Shown here: positions 40,585 to 50,224 of the stretch, in pieces
Position numbering within the stretch: the first letter of the stretch is position 1
Layout: each line of letters starts with the position of its first letter
Source: Comamonas odontotermitis
GTDB lineage: Bacteria > Pseudomonadota > Gammaproteobacteria > Burkholderiales > Burkholderiaceae_C
Direction of reading: 5' to 3'
Assembly: GCF_020080045.1 (NCBI RefSeq)
Contig: NZ_CP083451.1
Coordinates: forward strand, 1,612,001-1,676,000
Length of the DNA stretch: 64,000 bases
Translations under genes and position numbers: made by a program
Notes under the pieces: model-generated
The model's input: only the letters and a program-made list of their open reading frames with translations
Told to the model about the DNA's origin: nothing
The model's database searches: none

Positions 40585-43209
40585 ATGAGTACACCCACTT
40601 TTTCCGTCGCGGAAATCCGCAAGACCTTCCTGGACTTCTTCGCATCCAAGGGGCACACCATTGTTCCGTCGAGCCCGCTGGTGCCAGGCAATGATCCCAC
40701 GCTGATGTTCACCAACTCCGGCATGGTGCAGTTCAAGGACGTGTTTTTGGGCACGGACAAGCGCCCCTACAACCGCGCCACCAGCGTACAGACCTGCCTG
40801 CGTGCAGGCGGCAAACACAATGACCTGGAAAACGTGGGCTATACCGCGCGCCACCACACTTTTTTCGAGATGCTGGGCAACTGGTCGTTCGGTGATTACT
40901 TCAAGCGCGAATCGCTCAAATGGGCCTGGGAACTGTTGACCACGGTCTACAAGCTGCCGCCGGAAAAGCTGCTGGCCACCGTCTACGAAGAAGATGACGA
41001 GGCCTATGACATCTGGACCAAGGAAATCGGTCTGCCGCCCGAGCGCGTGATCCGCATTGGCGACAACAAGGGGGGCCGCTACAAGAGCGACAACTTCTGG
41101 ATGATGGCCGACACCGGCCCTTGCGGCCCTTGCTCCGAGATCTTCTATGACCATGGCCCGCATATTGCTGGCGGCCCTCCAGGCTCGCCCGATGAAGACG
41201 GCGACCGCTTCATCGAAATCTGGAACAACGTGTTCATGCAGTTCGACATGGCAGAAGACGGCTCGGTCAAGCCGCTGCCGGCGCCTTGCGTCGATACCGG
41301 TATGGGCCTGGAGCGCCTGGCTGCCATTTTGCAGCACGTGCACAGCAACTACGAGATTGACCTGTTCCAGGCGCTCATCAAGGCTGCAGCCCGCGAAACG
41401 CACACTGCCGATCTGGACAATCCTTCGCTGAAGGTGATTGCCGACCACATCCGCGCCACGGCCTTTTTGGTGGCCGACGGCGTGATTCCATCGAACGAAG
41501 GCCGCGGCTATGTGCAGCGCCGCATTGTGCGCCGCGCGATCCGCCATGGCTACAAGCTGGGCCAGAAGACGCCGTTCTTCCACAAGCTGGTCAAGGATCT
41601 GGTCGCCGTGATGGGCGATGCCTACCCCAAGATCCGCGAGCAGGAAGCGCGCATCACCGATGTGCTGAAGGTGGAAGAAGAGCGTTTCTTCGAGACGCTC
41701 GCCAACGGCATGGAAATCCTGGACAGCGCGCTGGCCGGTGGCGCCAAGGTGCTGCCCGGTGATGTGGCCTTCAAGCTGCACGACACCTATGGCTTCCCGC
41801 TGGACCTGTCCAACGACGTTGCGCGCGAGCGCGGTGTGACAGTGGACGAAGCGGGCTTCAATGCCGCCATGGAGCAGCAGAAGAACCAGGCCCGCGCTGC
41901 GGGCAAGTTCAAGATGGACCGCGCGCTGGAGTACACCGGTGCAGCCAACACCTTCACCGGCTACGACAAGCTGGCAGAAGCTGCAAAAATCGTAGCGCTG
42001 TACGTAGACGGTACGAGCGTTGATGAGTTGAAGGCGGGCCAGAGTGGCGTGGTGGTTCTGGACACGACGCCGTTCTATGCCGAATCCGGTGGCCAGGTCG
42101 GAGACCAGGGAGTGATCGCCGCAGGTGGCAACCGTTTTGCCGTGGAAGACACGCTCAAGATCAAGGCCGATGTATTCGGCCACCATGGCGTGCTCGAATC
42201 CGGCAGCCTCAAGGTGGGCGATGCGGTCGAGGCGCAGGTGAATACCGCCGTGCGCGCTGCCACCATGCGCAACCACTCGGTCACCCACATCATGCACAAG
42301 GCCTTGCGCGAAGTGCTGGGCGACCACGTGCAGCAAAAGGGCAGCCTGGTGAATGCCGAGCGTACCCGCTTTGACTTTGCGCACAACAGCCCGGTGACCG
42401 ATGCGCAGAAGCGCGAGATCGAAAAGCGCGTGAATGCCGAAATCCTGGCCAACACGGCTACCGATGCGCGCGTGATGGACATCGAGAGCGCGCAGAAGAC
42501 CGGCGCCATGATGCTGTTTGGTGAAAAGTATGGCGAAACCGTGCGCGTGCTCGACATCGGAACCAGCCGTGAACTGTGCGGCGGCACCCATGTGCACCGC
42601 ACCGGCGATATCGGCCTCTTCAAGGTCGTGGCCGAAGGCGGTGTGGCTGCCGGCGTGCGTCGTATCGAAGCCGTGACCGGCGAGAACGCACTGGCCTATC
42701 TGCAGTCGCTCGAATCGACTGTGGACGAAGCGGCCGCGACCCTGAAGGCGCCTGTGGCGGAACTGAACCACCGCATTGGCGGCGCGCTTGACCAGATCAA
42801 GGCGCTGGAGAAGGAACTGGCCCAGCTCAAGGGCAAGCTCGCTTCCAGCCAGGGTGATGAGTTGGCTGGCCAGGCGGTAGATGTCAAAGGCATCAAGGTG
42901 CTGGCTGCCACGCTGGAAGGCGCAGACGCCAAGACCCTGCGCGACACCATGGACAAGCTCAAGGACAAGCTGGGCTCTGCTGCCATCGTGCTGGCCGCAG
43001 TGGACGGCGACAAGGTGCAACTGGCTGCGGGTGTGACCAAGGACAGCATTGGCAAGATCAAGGCCGGCGAGCTGGTGAACTTTGTGGCCCAGCAAGTGGG
43101 TGGCAAGGGTGGCGGCAAGCCTGACATGGCCATGGCAGGCGGCACCGACGCCACGGCCCTGCCCAAGGCGCTGGCTGGCGTGCAAGCCTGGGTGGCAGAA
43201 CGCGCCTGA
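40585..43209 (+). CDS. alaS: Alanyl-tRNA synthetase
   Basis: An 874-residue class II synthetase that charges tRNA-Ala. The catalytic domain (about 1-240), tRNA-recognition part (to about 460), editing domain with zinc ligands '[11 protein letters not shown]' and '[10 protein letters not shown]', and C-terminal DHHA1 domain are all present. ATG 40585 ('[19 protein letters not shown]') matches the usual N-terminus; an in-frame GTG 12 codons upstream is not needed. It is followed by a strong terminator. Confidence 0.98.
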   Translation: MSTPTFSVAEIRKTFLDFFASKGHTIVPSSPLVPGNDPTLMFTNSGMVQFKDVFLGTDKRPYNRATSVQTCLRAGGKHNDLENVGYTARHHTFFEMLGNWSFGDYFKRESLKWAWELLTTVYKLPPEKLLATVYEEDDEAYDIWTKEIGLPPERVIRIGDNKGGRYKSDNFWMMADTGPCGPCSEIFYDHGPHIAGGPPGSPDEDGDRFIEIWNNVFMQFDMAEDGSVKPLPAPCVDTGMGLERLAAILQHVHSNYEIDLFQALIKAAARETHTADLDNPSLKVIADHIRATAFLVADGVIPSNEGRGYVQRRIVRRAIRHGYKLGQKTPFFHKLVKDLVAVMGDAYPKIREQEARITDVLKVEEERFFETLANGMEILDSALAGGAKVLPGDVAFKLHDTYGFPLDLSNDVARERGVTVDEAGFNAAMEQQKNQARAAGKFKMDRALEYTGAANTFTGYDKLAEAAKIVALYVDGTSVDELKAGQSGVVVLDTTPFYAESGGQVGDQGVIAAGGNRFAVEDTLKIKADVFGHHGVLESGSLKVGDAVEAQVNTAVRAATMRNHSVTHIMHKALREVLGDHVQQKGSLVNAERTRFDFAHNSPVTDAQKREIEKRVNAEILANTATDARVMDIESAQKTGAMMLFGEKYGETVRVLDIGTSRELCGGTHVHRTGDIGLFKVVAEGGVAAGVRRIEAVTGENALAYLQSLESTVDEAAATLKAPVAELNHRIGGALDQIKALEKELAQLKGKLASSQGDELAGQAVDVKGIKVLAATLEGADAKTLRDTMDKLKDKLGSAAIVLAAVDGDKVQLAAGVTKDSIGKIKAGELVNFVAQQVGGKGGGKPDMAMAGGTDATALPKALAGVQAWVAERA

Positions 43210-43231
43210 GTCTGCGGTTTTTCCGCCTGAA

Positions 43232-43259
43232 AACCTCCTGCCCTGCAGGAGGTTTTTTT
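43232..43259 (+). terminator. Rho-independent terminator of alaS
   Basis: An 8-bp GC stem CCTCCTGC/GCAGGAGG (43234-43241 with 43245-43252), extended by AA/TT, with a 3-nt loop and seven T residues. It lies 25 bp after the alaS stop. Confidence 0.93.
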
Positions 43260-43390
43260 ATGCCCGAGAAGAGGGCATCTCACTTCATGCAGGGGTCTCG
43301 CATGGGGTTCAATAAGCATAGCGGCCCCTGCCCATCCCAAAACCGGTGGAGCAGAAAGCCTTCTCAAATCCCGGGCATGCAATGTGTACG

Positions 43391-43400
43391 CCCCCCCCCC
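43391..43400. repeat. Homopolymeric C tract, 10 bases
   Basis: Ten consecutive C in the 497-bp gap between alaS and lldP, about 70 bp upstream of the first lactate operator. Tracts of this length are prone to slippage. Between the alaS terminator and this tract I see nothing else. Confidence 0.8.
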
Positions 43401-43469
43401 GCGCACTCCACTCCGTACGCTCGGTTCTGGGGCAGCGCTGATGGGTATGCGTTCAGAATGTATCGTCTA

Positions 43470-43484
43470 ATTGGTATTACCAAT
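43470..43484 (+). promoter_or_regulatory. LldR operator 1
   Basis: A perfect 15-bp dyad ATTGGTA-T-TACCAAT, the FadR/GntR-type site known for LldR and PdhR. It lies upstream of the probable promoter and 95 bp (centre to centre) from operator 2. Confidence 0.85.
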
Positions 43485-43511
43485 AAATTCTGAATTAAAG
43501 GGTAAACCCTG

Positions 43512-43540
43512 TTAGTTTGAAATTTTCTGCTCCATATAAT
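43512..43540 (+). promoter_or_regulatory. Probable lldPRD promoter
   Basis: A perfect TATAAT at 43535-43540 with a weak -35 TTAGTT at 43512-43517 (17-bp spacing). It lies between the two LldR operators, the geometry of the E. coli lldPRD promoter. An alternative TTGAAA at 43517 is too close. Confidence 0.6.
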
Positions 43541-43564
43541 CCATTTTTCTTTCAATTGAATTTT

Positions 43565-43579
43565 ATTGGTAATACCAAT
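43565..43579 (+). promoter_or_regulatory. LldR operator 2
   Basis: A perfect 15-bp dyad ATTGGTA-A-TACCAAT downstream of the promoter. Together with operator 1 it could support repression by looping when L-lactate is absent. Confidence 0.85.
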
Positions 43580-43706
43580 TAAGGAATGAATCAGCGGTAC
43601 TCCTGTGGCTGGGGCCGAGGGCGTACTGCCTATAGAACCTTTAGAAGAGTGCACGGGCTCCGGCCAAGTGAAGGGGTGGGCCCGCGCACATCAGGAGATG
43701 GAAACA

Positions 43707-45386
43707 ATGCAAGAAATCTGGTCGCAGAACTACGACCCTGCGGGCAATATCTGGGTGTCCGCGCTGGTGGCGCTGATACCCATCATCTTTTTCTTCATCG
43801 CACTGACGAAGCTGCGCCTCAAGGGCTACGTGGCGGGAACCATCACAGTGGTGCTGGCCCTCGCGGTGGCATTGCTGTTCTACAGGATGCCTGTGGCCAA
43901 CGCCCTGGCGTCGGGGGTCTATGGCTTCTTCTACGGCCTGTGGCCCATTGCCTGGATCATTGTGGCAGCCGTGTTTCTCTACAAGGTGTCGGTCAAGACC
44001 GGGCAGTTCGACATCATCCGTGCCTCGATCCTGTCGGTGACCGAAGACCAGCGCCTGCAGCTCATTCTGGTGGGTTTCTGCTTTGGCGCCTTTCTGGAGG
44101 GCGCTGCGGGCTTTGGCGCTCCTGTGGCGATCACGGCGGCGCTGTTGGTGGGCCTGGGCTTCAAGCCGCTGTATGCCGCTGGCCTGTGCCTGATCGGCAA
44201 TACCGCTCCGGTTGCCTTTGGCGCCATGGGCATTCCCATCATCGTGGCCGGGCAGGTGTCGGGTGTGGATGCCATGGCCATCAGCCAGATGGCCGGGCGC
44301 CAGTTGCCATTCATGACCATCATCGTGCTGTTCTGGCTGATGGCCATCATGGACGGCTGGCGTGGCATCAAGGAAACCTGGCCCGCCGTGCTGGTTGGGG
44401 GTGGCAGCTTCGCACTGGGTCAGTTTCTCACCGCCAACTACATCGGGCCGGAACTGCCGGACATCACCTCGGCCATTCTGGCGCTGGTGGTGCTCACCGC
44501 CTTCCTCCGGTTCTGGCAACCCAAGCGCATCTTCCGCTTTGCGCCGGAACCAGGCGCAGCCGCCGAGGCTGGCGTGAAGCCGGCAGTATCCGTACCGGCC
44601 ACGTTGACCGCAGGTGTGGTACTCAAGGCCTGGTCGCCTTTCATCATCCTCACGGCAATGGTGACCGTCTGGAGCATCAAACCCTTCAAGGCCTTGTTTG
44701 CCCAAGGCGCCGCATTGGCAGGCACGGTGCTGAACGTACCTGTGCCGCTCCTGCACAACGTCGTGCAGAAGGTGCCGCCCGTGGTTGCTGCATCCAGCCC
44801 CTATGGCGCGGTGTATTCCTTCAACTGGTTGTCGGCCACCGGTACGGCCATTCTGATTGCAGCCGTGCTGAGCATTCTGTTCCTGCGCCTCAAGCCTTCC
44901 GTAGCCGCCAAAACTCTGGCAGAGACCTTCAAGGAACTGGCCCTGCCCATCTACTCCATCGGCATGGTGTTGGCCTTTGCTTTCATCGCCAACTATTCGG
45001 GCCTGTCCACCACCCTGGCCCTGGCGCTGGCGCATACCGGCAAGGCCTTTGTGTTCTTCTCGCCCTTCCTCGGGTGGCTGGGTGTTTTCCTCACAGGATC
45101 GGATACCTCAGCCAATGCCTTGTTCGGCGCGCTGCAGGCTACCACGGCTGCGCAGCTGGGTTTGCCGGAGGTGCTGGCGGTCACTGCCAATACCACCGGC
45201 GGCGTGACAGGCAAGATGATCTCGCCCCAGTCCATTGCCATTGCCTGCGCTGCGGTGGGTCTGGCGGGCAGGGAATCGGATCTGTTTCGCTTCACGGTCA
45301 AGCACAGCCTGGCGTTTCTGGTCATCATCGGAATCATCTGCACGTTGCAGGCATATGTATTCCCTGGGATGATTCCCCACCCTTAA
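43707..45386 (+). CDS. lldP: L-lactate permease
   Basis: A 559-residue LctP-family transporter with about 12-14 transmembrane segments that imports L-lactate (and glycolate in relatives) with protons. Family wording includes '[20 protein letters not shown]' and '[18 protein letters not shown]'. I choose the ATG at 43707 because AGGAG lies 9 bp before it; the ATG at 43698 abuts that site, and the open frame from 43605 has no family counterpart. It is first in lldP-lldR-lldD, preceded by two LldR operators. Length is normal. Confidence 0.95.
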   Translation: MQEIWSQNYDPAGNIWVSALVALIPIIFFFIALTKLRLKGYVAGTITVVLALAVALLFYRMPVANALASGVYGFFYGLWPIAWIIVAAVFLYKVSVKTGQFDIIRASILSVTEDQRLQLILVGFCFGAFLEGAAGFGAPVAITAALLVGLGFKPLYAAGLCLIGNTAPVAFGAMGIPIIVAGQVSGVDAMAISQMAGRQLPFMTIIVLFWLMAIMDGWRGIKETWPAVLVGGGSFALGQFLTANYIGPELPDITSAILALVVLTAFLRFWQPKRIFRFAPEPGAAAEAGVKPAVSVPATLTAGVVLKAWSPFIILTAMVTVWSIKPFKALFAQGAALAGTVLNVPVPLLHNVVQKVPPVVAASSPYGAVYSFNWLSATGTAILIAAVLSILFLRLKPSVAAKTLAETFKELALPIYSIGMVLAFAFIANYSGLSTTLALALAHTGKAFVFFSPFLGWLGVFLTGSDTSANALFGALQATTAAQLGLPEVLAVTANTTGGVTGKMISPQSIAIACAAVGLAGRESDLFRFTVKHSLAFLVIIGIICTLQAYVFPGMIPHP

Positions 45387-45401
45387 CTTTTCCAAAAGCC
45401 G

Positions 45402-46172
45402 ATGCCAGCCTTGCGCCTGTCCGACCGCGTTGCCCAGCAGGTGCTGGATCTGATCCAGTCCACCTCGCTACAGCCGGGCTCCAAGCTGCCGACTGAACGC
45501 GTGCTGGCCGAGCAGTTGGGTGTTTCGCGCACGGCGCTGCGCGAGGCGATCCAGAAGCTCGGCAGCCGGGGCGTGCTGGAGAGCCGGGTGGGTGCGGGCA
45601 CGTTTGTCCTGGCACCCGTGCAGCAGTGGCATGAGCAGGCTATTGCGCCGCTGGTGCCGCTGATGCGCGACGACCCGCAGTACCGCTACGACGTGCTGGA
45701 AGCGCGGCAGATGATCGAAATTGGCAGCGCATGGCACGCCGCGCAGCGTGCGACGGAGAAGGACAAGGATCACATCCGCCGCTGTTTTGACGAGATGCTG
45801 CGCCATCAGCAAAGCCAGGATGCCGCCAACTCGGCACGGGCCGATGCGCAGTTCCATCTGGCGATTGCAGAGGCTTCGCACAACGTGGTGGTGGTGCAGG
45901 TGATGCGCAGCCTGTTCGAGATGGTGCTGGGCACCGTGGCCCAGAACCGCCGCGTGATGTTCGTGCACGACGACCCCAAGGTGCTGGAGCGCCTGACCCT
46001 GCAGCACCACGATCTGATGCAGGCGGTGATCAGCGGAGAGCCCGAGCAGGCCAGAGCCATCATCGGTGAGCACCTCGCCTACGTTCACGAAAAACTAACC
46101 CAGGCCGATGCCGATGCCGCGCGCGTGCAGCGGCAAGGCCGGCTCACCACGACAGGATTGACATTCTCATGA
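45402..46172 (+). CDS. lldR: L-lactate-responsive GntR/FadR-family regulator
   Basis: A 256-residue regulator with an N-terminal GntR winged helix ('[20 protein letters not shown]', residues about 28-47) and an all-helical FadR-C sensor domain (about 90-230) with the metal-binding His/Asp pattern ('[20 protein letters not shown]'). Position inside the lactate operon, 15 bp after lldP and overlapping lldD by 4 bp, plus two matching operators, identifies it as LldR. It should repress in the absence of L-lactate. Confidence 0.93.
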   Translation: MPALRLSDRVAQQVLDLIQSTSLQPGSKLPTERVLAEQLGVSRTALREAIQKLGSRGVLESRVGAGTFVLAPVQQWHEQAIAPLVPLMRDDPQYRYDVLEARQMIEIGSAWHAAQRATEKDKDHIRRCFDEMLRHQQSQDAANSARADAQFHLAIAEASHNVVVVQVMRSLFEMVLGTVAQNRRVMFVHDDPKVLERLTLQHHDLMQAVISGEPEQARAIIGEHLAYVHEKLTQADADAARVQRQGRLTTTGLTFS

Positions 46173-47308
46173 TCATCTCCTCCACCACGGATTACCGCGC
46201 AGCGGCGCAAAAGCGCCTGCCACCCTTTCTGTTCCATTACCTCGACGGCGGCGCCTATGCCGAGAAGACGCTCGCCCGCAACGTCAGCGATCTGGCCGAT
46301 GTGGCGCTGCGCCAGCGTGTGCTCAAGGACATGAGCCAGCTCGACACCAGCATCGAGCTGTTTGGCGAGAAATTCTCCATCCCGGTGGCGCTGGCGCCCG
46401 TGGGCCTGACCGGCATGTTTGCCCGGCGCGGCGAAGTGCAGGCCGCCCAGGCTGCCGACAGGAAGGGTATTCCCTTCACCATGTCGAGTGTCTCCGTCTG
46501 CCCGATCGAGGAGGTGGCCCCGAAGCTGGGCCGTCCGATGTGGTTTCAGCTCTATGTGCTCAAGGATCGGGGCTTCATGAAGAACGCCCTGGAGCGCGCG
46601 CAGGCGGCTGGCGTCTCCACCTTGGTGTTCACGGTGGACATGCCGGTGCCCGGCGCGCGTTACCGCGATGCGCATTCGGGCATGAGCGGCCCCAACGCCG
46701 CCATGCGACGCTACCTGCAGGCGGTCTCGCACCCGCAGTGGGCGCTGGATGTGGGTCTGCTGGGTCGTCCGCATACGCTGGGAAATATCTCCACATACAA
46801 GGGCCAGAACGTCAGCCTGGAAGACTACATGGGCTACCTGGGGGCCAATTTCGACCCCTCGATTTCCTGGAGTGACCTGGAGTGGATCCGCGATTTCTGG
46901 AAAGGACCGATGCTCATCAAAGGCATCCTCGACCCTGAGGACGCCAAGGACGCAGTGCGTTTTGGGGCCAACGGCATCATTGTCTCCAACCATGGCGGCC
47001 GCCAGCTCGATGGGGTACTCTCGTCGGCCCGCGCGCTGCCAGCCATTGCTGACGCCGTCAAGGGGCAGATCAAGATTCTGGCCGATTCGGGAATCCGCAA
47101 CGGGCTCGATATCGTGCGTCTGCTGGCTTTGGGTGCCGACTGCACCATGATCGGCCGCGCCTTTGTGTATGCGCTGGCTGCCGACGGCGAGGCGGGCGTG
47201 ACCCATTTGCTCAATCTGCTCGAGAAGGAAATGCGCGTGGCCATGACGCTCACCAGCGTCAAGAATGTGGCCGAGATCACCGGCGATCTGCTGGTGCGCG
47301 ACGCTTGA
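46169..47308 (+). CDS. lldD: FMN-dependent L-lactate dehydrogenase
   Basis: A 379-residue membrane-associated flavoenzyme that oxidises L-lactate to pyruvate and feeds the respiratory chain. The alpha-hydroxy-acid oxidase active site is clear in '[14 protein letters not shown]' with the catalytic His, and the Lys in '[12 protein letters not shown]'. An N-terminal '[20 protein letters not shown]' is typical. It overlaps lldR as ATGA, so translation is coupled. Confidence 0.96.
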   Translation: MIISSTTDYRAAAQKRLPPFLFHYLDGGAYAEKTLARNVSDLADVALRQRVLKDMSQLDTSIELFGEKFSIPVALAPVGLTGMFARRGEVQAAQAADRKGIPFTMSSVSVCPIEEVAPKLGRPMWFQLYVLKDRGFMKNALERAQAAGVSTLVFTVDMPVPGARYRDAHSGMSGPNAAMRRYLQAVSHPQWALDVGLLGRPHTLGNISTYKGQNVSLEDYMGYLGANFDPSISWSDLEWIRDFWKGPMLIKGILDPEDAKDAVRFGANGIIVSNHGGRQLDGVLSSARALPAIADAVKGQIKILADSGIRNGLDIVRLLALGADCTMIGRAFVYALAADGEAGVTHLLNLLEKEMRVAMTLTSVKNVAEITGDLLVRDA

Positions 47309-47546
47309 ACACAGCCTGCTGCTGAACATGGCGGCCATCGTTGAAGCTCCAAATCATGGAGGAAGGCCTTTGTAACAGGCGCTAACAGCTGCTGAAAAGT
47401 GAGTGATTTGCTTGATTACACTAGCGACGTCTGAAAGCCGAGCTATGTACGATCGACTATCGGCCCGCGCTGACAAAACCGGTGCTGTGCCTGCGCTAGC
47501 CTGTGCATCACCGGAATACACCACACATTTCAAGAGAGGAGAGTCC

Positions 47547-48254
47547 ATGATTCATCAACGCATTCTGGCGGGCCTTGCCCTGGCCCTGCTGACGCTGGCG
47601 CCCGCAGCACAAGCACAATACGGCCGCAATGACGAGGTGACCTGCGAAAGCCAGGACGGCCGCACGCGGGAGTGCCGCACGCCATTCCGCAATCCGGTGG
47701 TGAGCGAGACCATTTCGAGCGCGCCTTGCATCGAAGGACGTACCTGGGGCAATGCAGGCGGGGGCAGGATCTGGGTGACCGATGGCTGCCGCGCACGCTT
47801 TGTTGACGGGCGCGGCGGCTGGCAGCCTCAGCCGCCCATGGGGGGCCAGGGAACGGTGCGATGCGAAAGCCAGGACGGCCGCACGCGTGAATGCGCGGTG
47901 CCCCGTGGCGCGCGCATGGAAATTGCCCGCCAGCTGTCAGACACGCGCTGCGTCGAGGGTCGCAATTGGGGCGTGCGCGGTGGCAGCCTGTGGGTGACGG
48001 ATGGCTGTCGAGCGGAATTCGTCGTGGCTGGCGGCTATGGACAGGGCGGCGGCTACGGCTCTGGCCGCGATATCACCTGTGAAAGCAATGATCGCCGCGA
48101 CAACAGCTGTAGCTGGAATGCCCGCTGGGGCCGCCCGCAGCTGCTGGAGCAGCTCTCTGACGATTCTTGCCGCGAAGGCTATACCTGGGGCTACGACAGC
48201 CGTGCCGGCCGTATCTGGGTGACGCGCGGCTGTCGGGGGCGCTTCGGCAGTTGA
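47547..48254 (+). CDS. Secreted DUF3011 protein with three repeats
   Basis: A 235-residue exported protein with a signal peptide cleaved after 'AQA' near residue 24. Three DUF3011 repeats follow (about 28-90, 98-162, 170-235). Each opens with a C-E-S motif and a second Cys ('TCESQDGRTRECR', 'RCESQDGRTRECA', 'TCESNDRRDNSCS') and ends with 'WVT(D/R)GCRA'. Four cysteines per repeat suggest disulfides. The spacer between repeats two and three is Gly-rich. Function unknown. GAGAGGAG gives the ribosome site for the ATG at 47547. The 238-bp gap upstream shows no other structure. Confidence 0.85.
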   Translation: MIHQRILAGLALALLTLAPAAQAQYGRNDEVTCESQDGRTRECRTPFRNPVVSETISSAPCIEGRTWGNAGGGRIWVTDGCRARFVDGRGGWQPQPPMGGQGTVRCESQDGRTRECAVPRGARMEIARQLSDTRCVEGRNWGVRGGSLWVTDGCRAEFVVAGGYGQGGGYGSGRDITCESNDRRDNSCSWNARWGRPQLLEQLSDDSCREGYTWGYDSRAGRIWVTRGCRGRFGS

Positions 48255-48269
48255 GCGCGACAACATGAA

Positions 48270-48294
48270 GGGCGGCTTTCGGGCCGCCTTTTTT
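48270..48294 (+). terminator. Rho-independent terminator of the DUF3011 gene
   Basis: A stem GGCGGC/GCCGCC with loop TTTCGG and a run of six T residues, 17 bp after the stop. Confidence 0.85.
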
Positions 48295-48302
48295 GTGGCC
48301 AT

Positions 48303-48359
48303 TTGCTACAAAATAAGGAGTTGTTGCGCATATTGGGAGCGCGCTACTGGCTGATTTTT
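48303..48359 (+). repeat. 57-bp element, copy D
   Basis: The same 57-bp plan as copies A, B, C and E in the opposite orientation: it begins TTGCTAC, has a GCGC-centred imperfect stem and ends GATTTTT. It sits just after the DUF3011 terminator and could act as a second one. Confidence 0.65.
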
Positions 48360-48516
48360 ACCAATTCCGCATCTCTCTCTGTCCTTACCAGAGCGCAAGG
48401 TGGTGAAGGCTGCGAGGTGCAGGCGCACTCGACAGCAAAAAATCCGATGAGTGACCAGAAGCGGCTTGTCCCCTTCCTGTGCCCCGGCATCGCGGCTGCA
48501 GGGATAATGGCGGCCT

Positions 48517-49269
48517 ATGTCATCCCCCAAAGTCTTGTTCGGCTTCCATGCCGTGGGCGTGCGCATGAAGACGGCGCCCAAATCCATCATTGAAGTCTAT
48601 TTCGAGTCCACGCGCCGCGATGCACGCATGCGCCAGTTCATCGAACGCGCCAAGGAGGCGGGGGTGCGCCTGATCGAGGCCGATGCCACGCGCATCGCCA
48701 AGCTGGCGGGCAGCCACGGGCACCAGGGGGTGGCCGCGCGGGTGGAGGAAATCAAGGACACCCGCACGCTCGACGAGCTGCTGGACGATCTGGAAGAGGC
48801 TGGCGTGGCATCGCCCCTGCTGCTGGTGCTCGATGGCGTGACCGATCCGCACAACCTGGGCGCCTGCCTGCGTGTGGCCGACGGCGCTGGCGCGCACGCC
48901 GTGATCGCCCCCAAGGACCATGCGGTTGGCATCAATGCCACCGTGGCCAAGGTGGCCAGCGGAGCGGCAGAGACGGTGCCATATTTCATGGTGACCAACC
49001 TGGCGCGCACCCTCAAGGAGCTGAAGGAGCGCAACGTCTGGATCATCGGCACCAGCGACGATGCACCCAAGACCCTGTACCAGGTCGATCTGAAGGGCCC
49101 TGTGGCCCTGGTGCTGGGCGCCGAGGGCGATGGCATGCGCCAGTTGACGCGCAAGACCTGTGACGAACTGATCGGCATCCCGATGATGGGCGCAGTATCG
49201 AGCCTGAACGTATCGGTAGCCAGCGGCGTGTGTCTGTATGAAGCGCTGCGCCAGCGCGGCGGCCAGTAA
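48517..49269 (+). CDS. rlmB: 23S rRNA (guanosine-2'-O-)-methyltransferase RlmB
   Basis: A 250-residue SpoU/TrmH-family (SPOUT) enzyme that methylates G2251 of 23S rRNA. The N-terminal RNA-binding domain (1-75, '[19 protein letters not shown]') precedes the knotted methyltransferase domain. Motifs are '[19 protein letters not shown]', '[17 protein letters not shown]' and '[18 protein letters not shown]'. Length is normal. Confidence 0.95.
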   Translation: MSSPKVLFGFHAVGVRMKTAPKSIIEVYFESTRRDARMRQFIERAKEAGVRLIEADATRIAKLAGSHGHQGVAARVEEIKDTRTLDELLDDLEEAGVASPLLLVLDGVTDPHNLGACLRVADGAGAHAVIAPKDHAVGINATVAKVASGAAETVPYFMVTNLARTLKELKERNVWIIGTSDDAPKTLYQVDLKGPVALVLGAEGDGMRQLTRKTCDELIGIPMMGAVSSLNVSVASGVCLYEALRQRGGQ

Positions 49270-49298
49270 CTCCAGCCGCTTGCCCGCCAGCCCGCTTT

Positions 49299-49667
49299 TC
49301 AGCGAGGTGCATCCATTTGCACGATGGGTGCAAAACCGCCAAAGAACATGCGCTTGGCATCAAACGGCATGTTCTCGGGCGTCACCTCGGCCAGCCGCGG
49401 ATCGGCCATCACGGCGGCGTTGATCCGGTCGCGTTCTGCACGCGATGTGTAGACAATCCACGAGAAGCAGGCCACTTCGTCGTCCTTGAGCAGAACGGCT
49501 TTGGCAAACGAAGTGATTTCGCCGGGCGGCACATCGTCGCCCACGCATTCCCAGTATTGCAGCGCACCATGCTCCAGCCAGACGTGGCCTGCCTTTTCGG
49601 CAAGGGCCCGGTAAGCATCCAGGTTGGCGCGGGGCACGGGCAGAACAAATCCATCAACGTAGGGCAT
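49299..49667 (-). CDS. DUF1428 domain protein
   Basis: A 122-residue protein of the DUF1428 family, a ferredoxin-like alpha/beta-barrel dimer fold. Family wording: 'MPYVDGFVLPVP' at the start, 'EHGALQYWECVGDD' and 'MPFDAKRMFFGGF' near the end. No catalytic role is established. It is the last gene of an eight-gene operon containing two SRPBCC proteins, a drug exporter, a GFA protein, two VOC proteins and a DUF899 protein. Confidence 0.9.
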   Translation of the reverse strand: MPYVDGFVLPVPRANLDAYRALAEKAGHVWLEHGALQYWECVGDDVPPGEITSFAKAVLLKDDEVACFSWIVYTSRAERDRINAAVMADPRLAEVTPENMPFDAKRMFFGGFAPIVQMDAPR

Positions 49668-49699
49668 GGCGGTCTCCTATCTGTTTGCTGCGCTTGAAA

Positions 49700-50179
49700 C
49701 TACAGCGTGGCAGCCAGTGCGGCCAGCTGGTCGGCGCAGATGCCCCAGCCGGTGTGAAAGCCCATGGCTTCATGCTGCTTGCGGGTCTCTTCGGTCCAGT
49801 GGCGGGCAATGGCGGTATAGCGGGTCTGGCGTCCGCCTTCGCCCTCGGGCTCGAAGGTGACGATGGCGGTCATGAATGGCTTTTCGGTGGGCACCCAGCC
49901 GGCGGTGTAGGCATCGGTGAACACCAGCTTGCGCTCGGGAACGACTTCCAGATACACCCCGGCGTTGGGGTATTCCTTGCCTTCCGGGTCGCGCATGACC
50001 ACCAGGCTGCCGCCGCCCGGGCGCAGGTCAAGCTCGACCCGTGCAATGGTCCAGGGTTTGGGGACAAACCACTGTTTCATCAATTCCGGGTCGGTCCAGC
50101 AGCGGTAGAGCGTGGCAGCAGGGGCGTCGATCAGGCGCGTCAGCACCAGGTCCTGGGGATGTGTGGTGTTGGTAGACAT
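49700..50179 (-). CDS. SRPBCC (AHSA1-like) domain protein 1
   Basis: A 159-residue helix-grip protein of the Aha1-C-terminal-like group: 'LTRLIDAPAATLYRCWTDPE', 'MKQWFVPKPWT', 'LDLRPGGG' and the C-terminal 'GFHTGWGICADQLAAL'. Members bind hydrophobic ligands and are usually of unknown function. The start is the ATG at 50179. It lies 45 bp after the exporter gene. Confidence 0.9.
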   Translation of the reverse strand: MSTNTTHPQDLVLTRLIDAPAATLYRCWTDPELMKQWFVPKPWTIARVELDLRPGGGSLVVMRDPEGKEYPNAGVYLEVVPERKLVFTDAYTAGWVPTEKPFMTAIVTFEPEGEGGRQTRYTAIARHWTEETRKQHEAMGFHTGWGICADQLAALAATL

Positions 50180-50224
50180 CAGAGATTTCCTTGTTGCAGA
50201 GTGATGGAGTGATGGGGGTGTCAT

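Noticed and set aside
40513..43185. An 890-codon open frame opposite alaS
   Set aside because: Shadow of alaS; no motif, and biased composition.
43586..45496. A 636-codon frame overlapping lldP on the same strand
   Set aside because: The +1-frame shadow of lldP; Gly/His/Arg-rich with no transmembrane or domain pattern.
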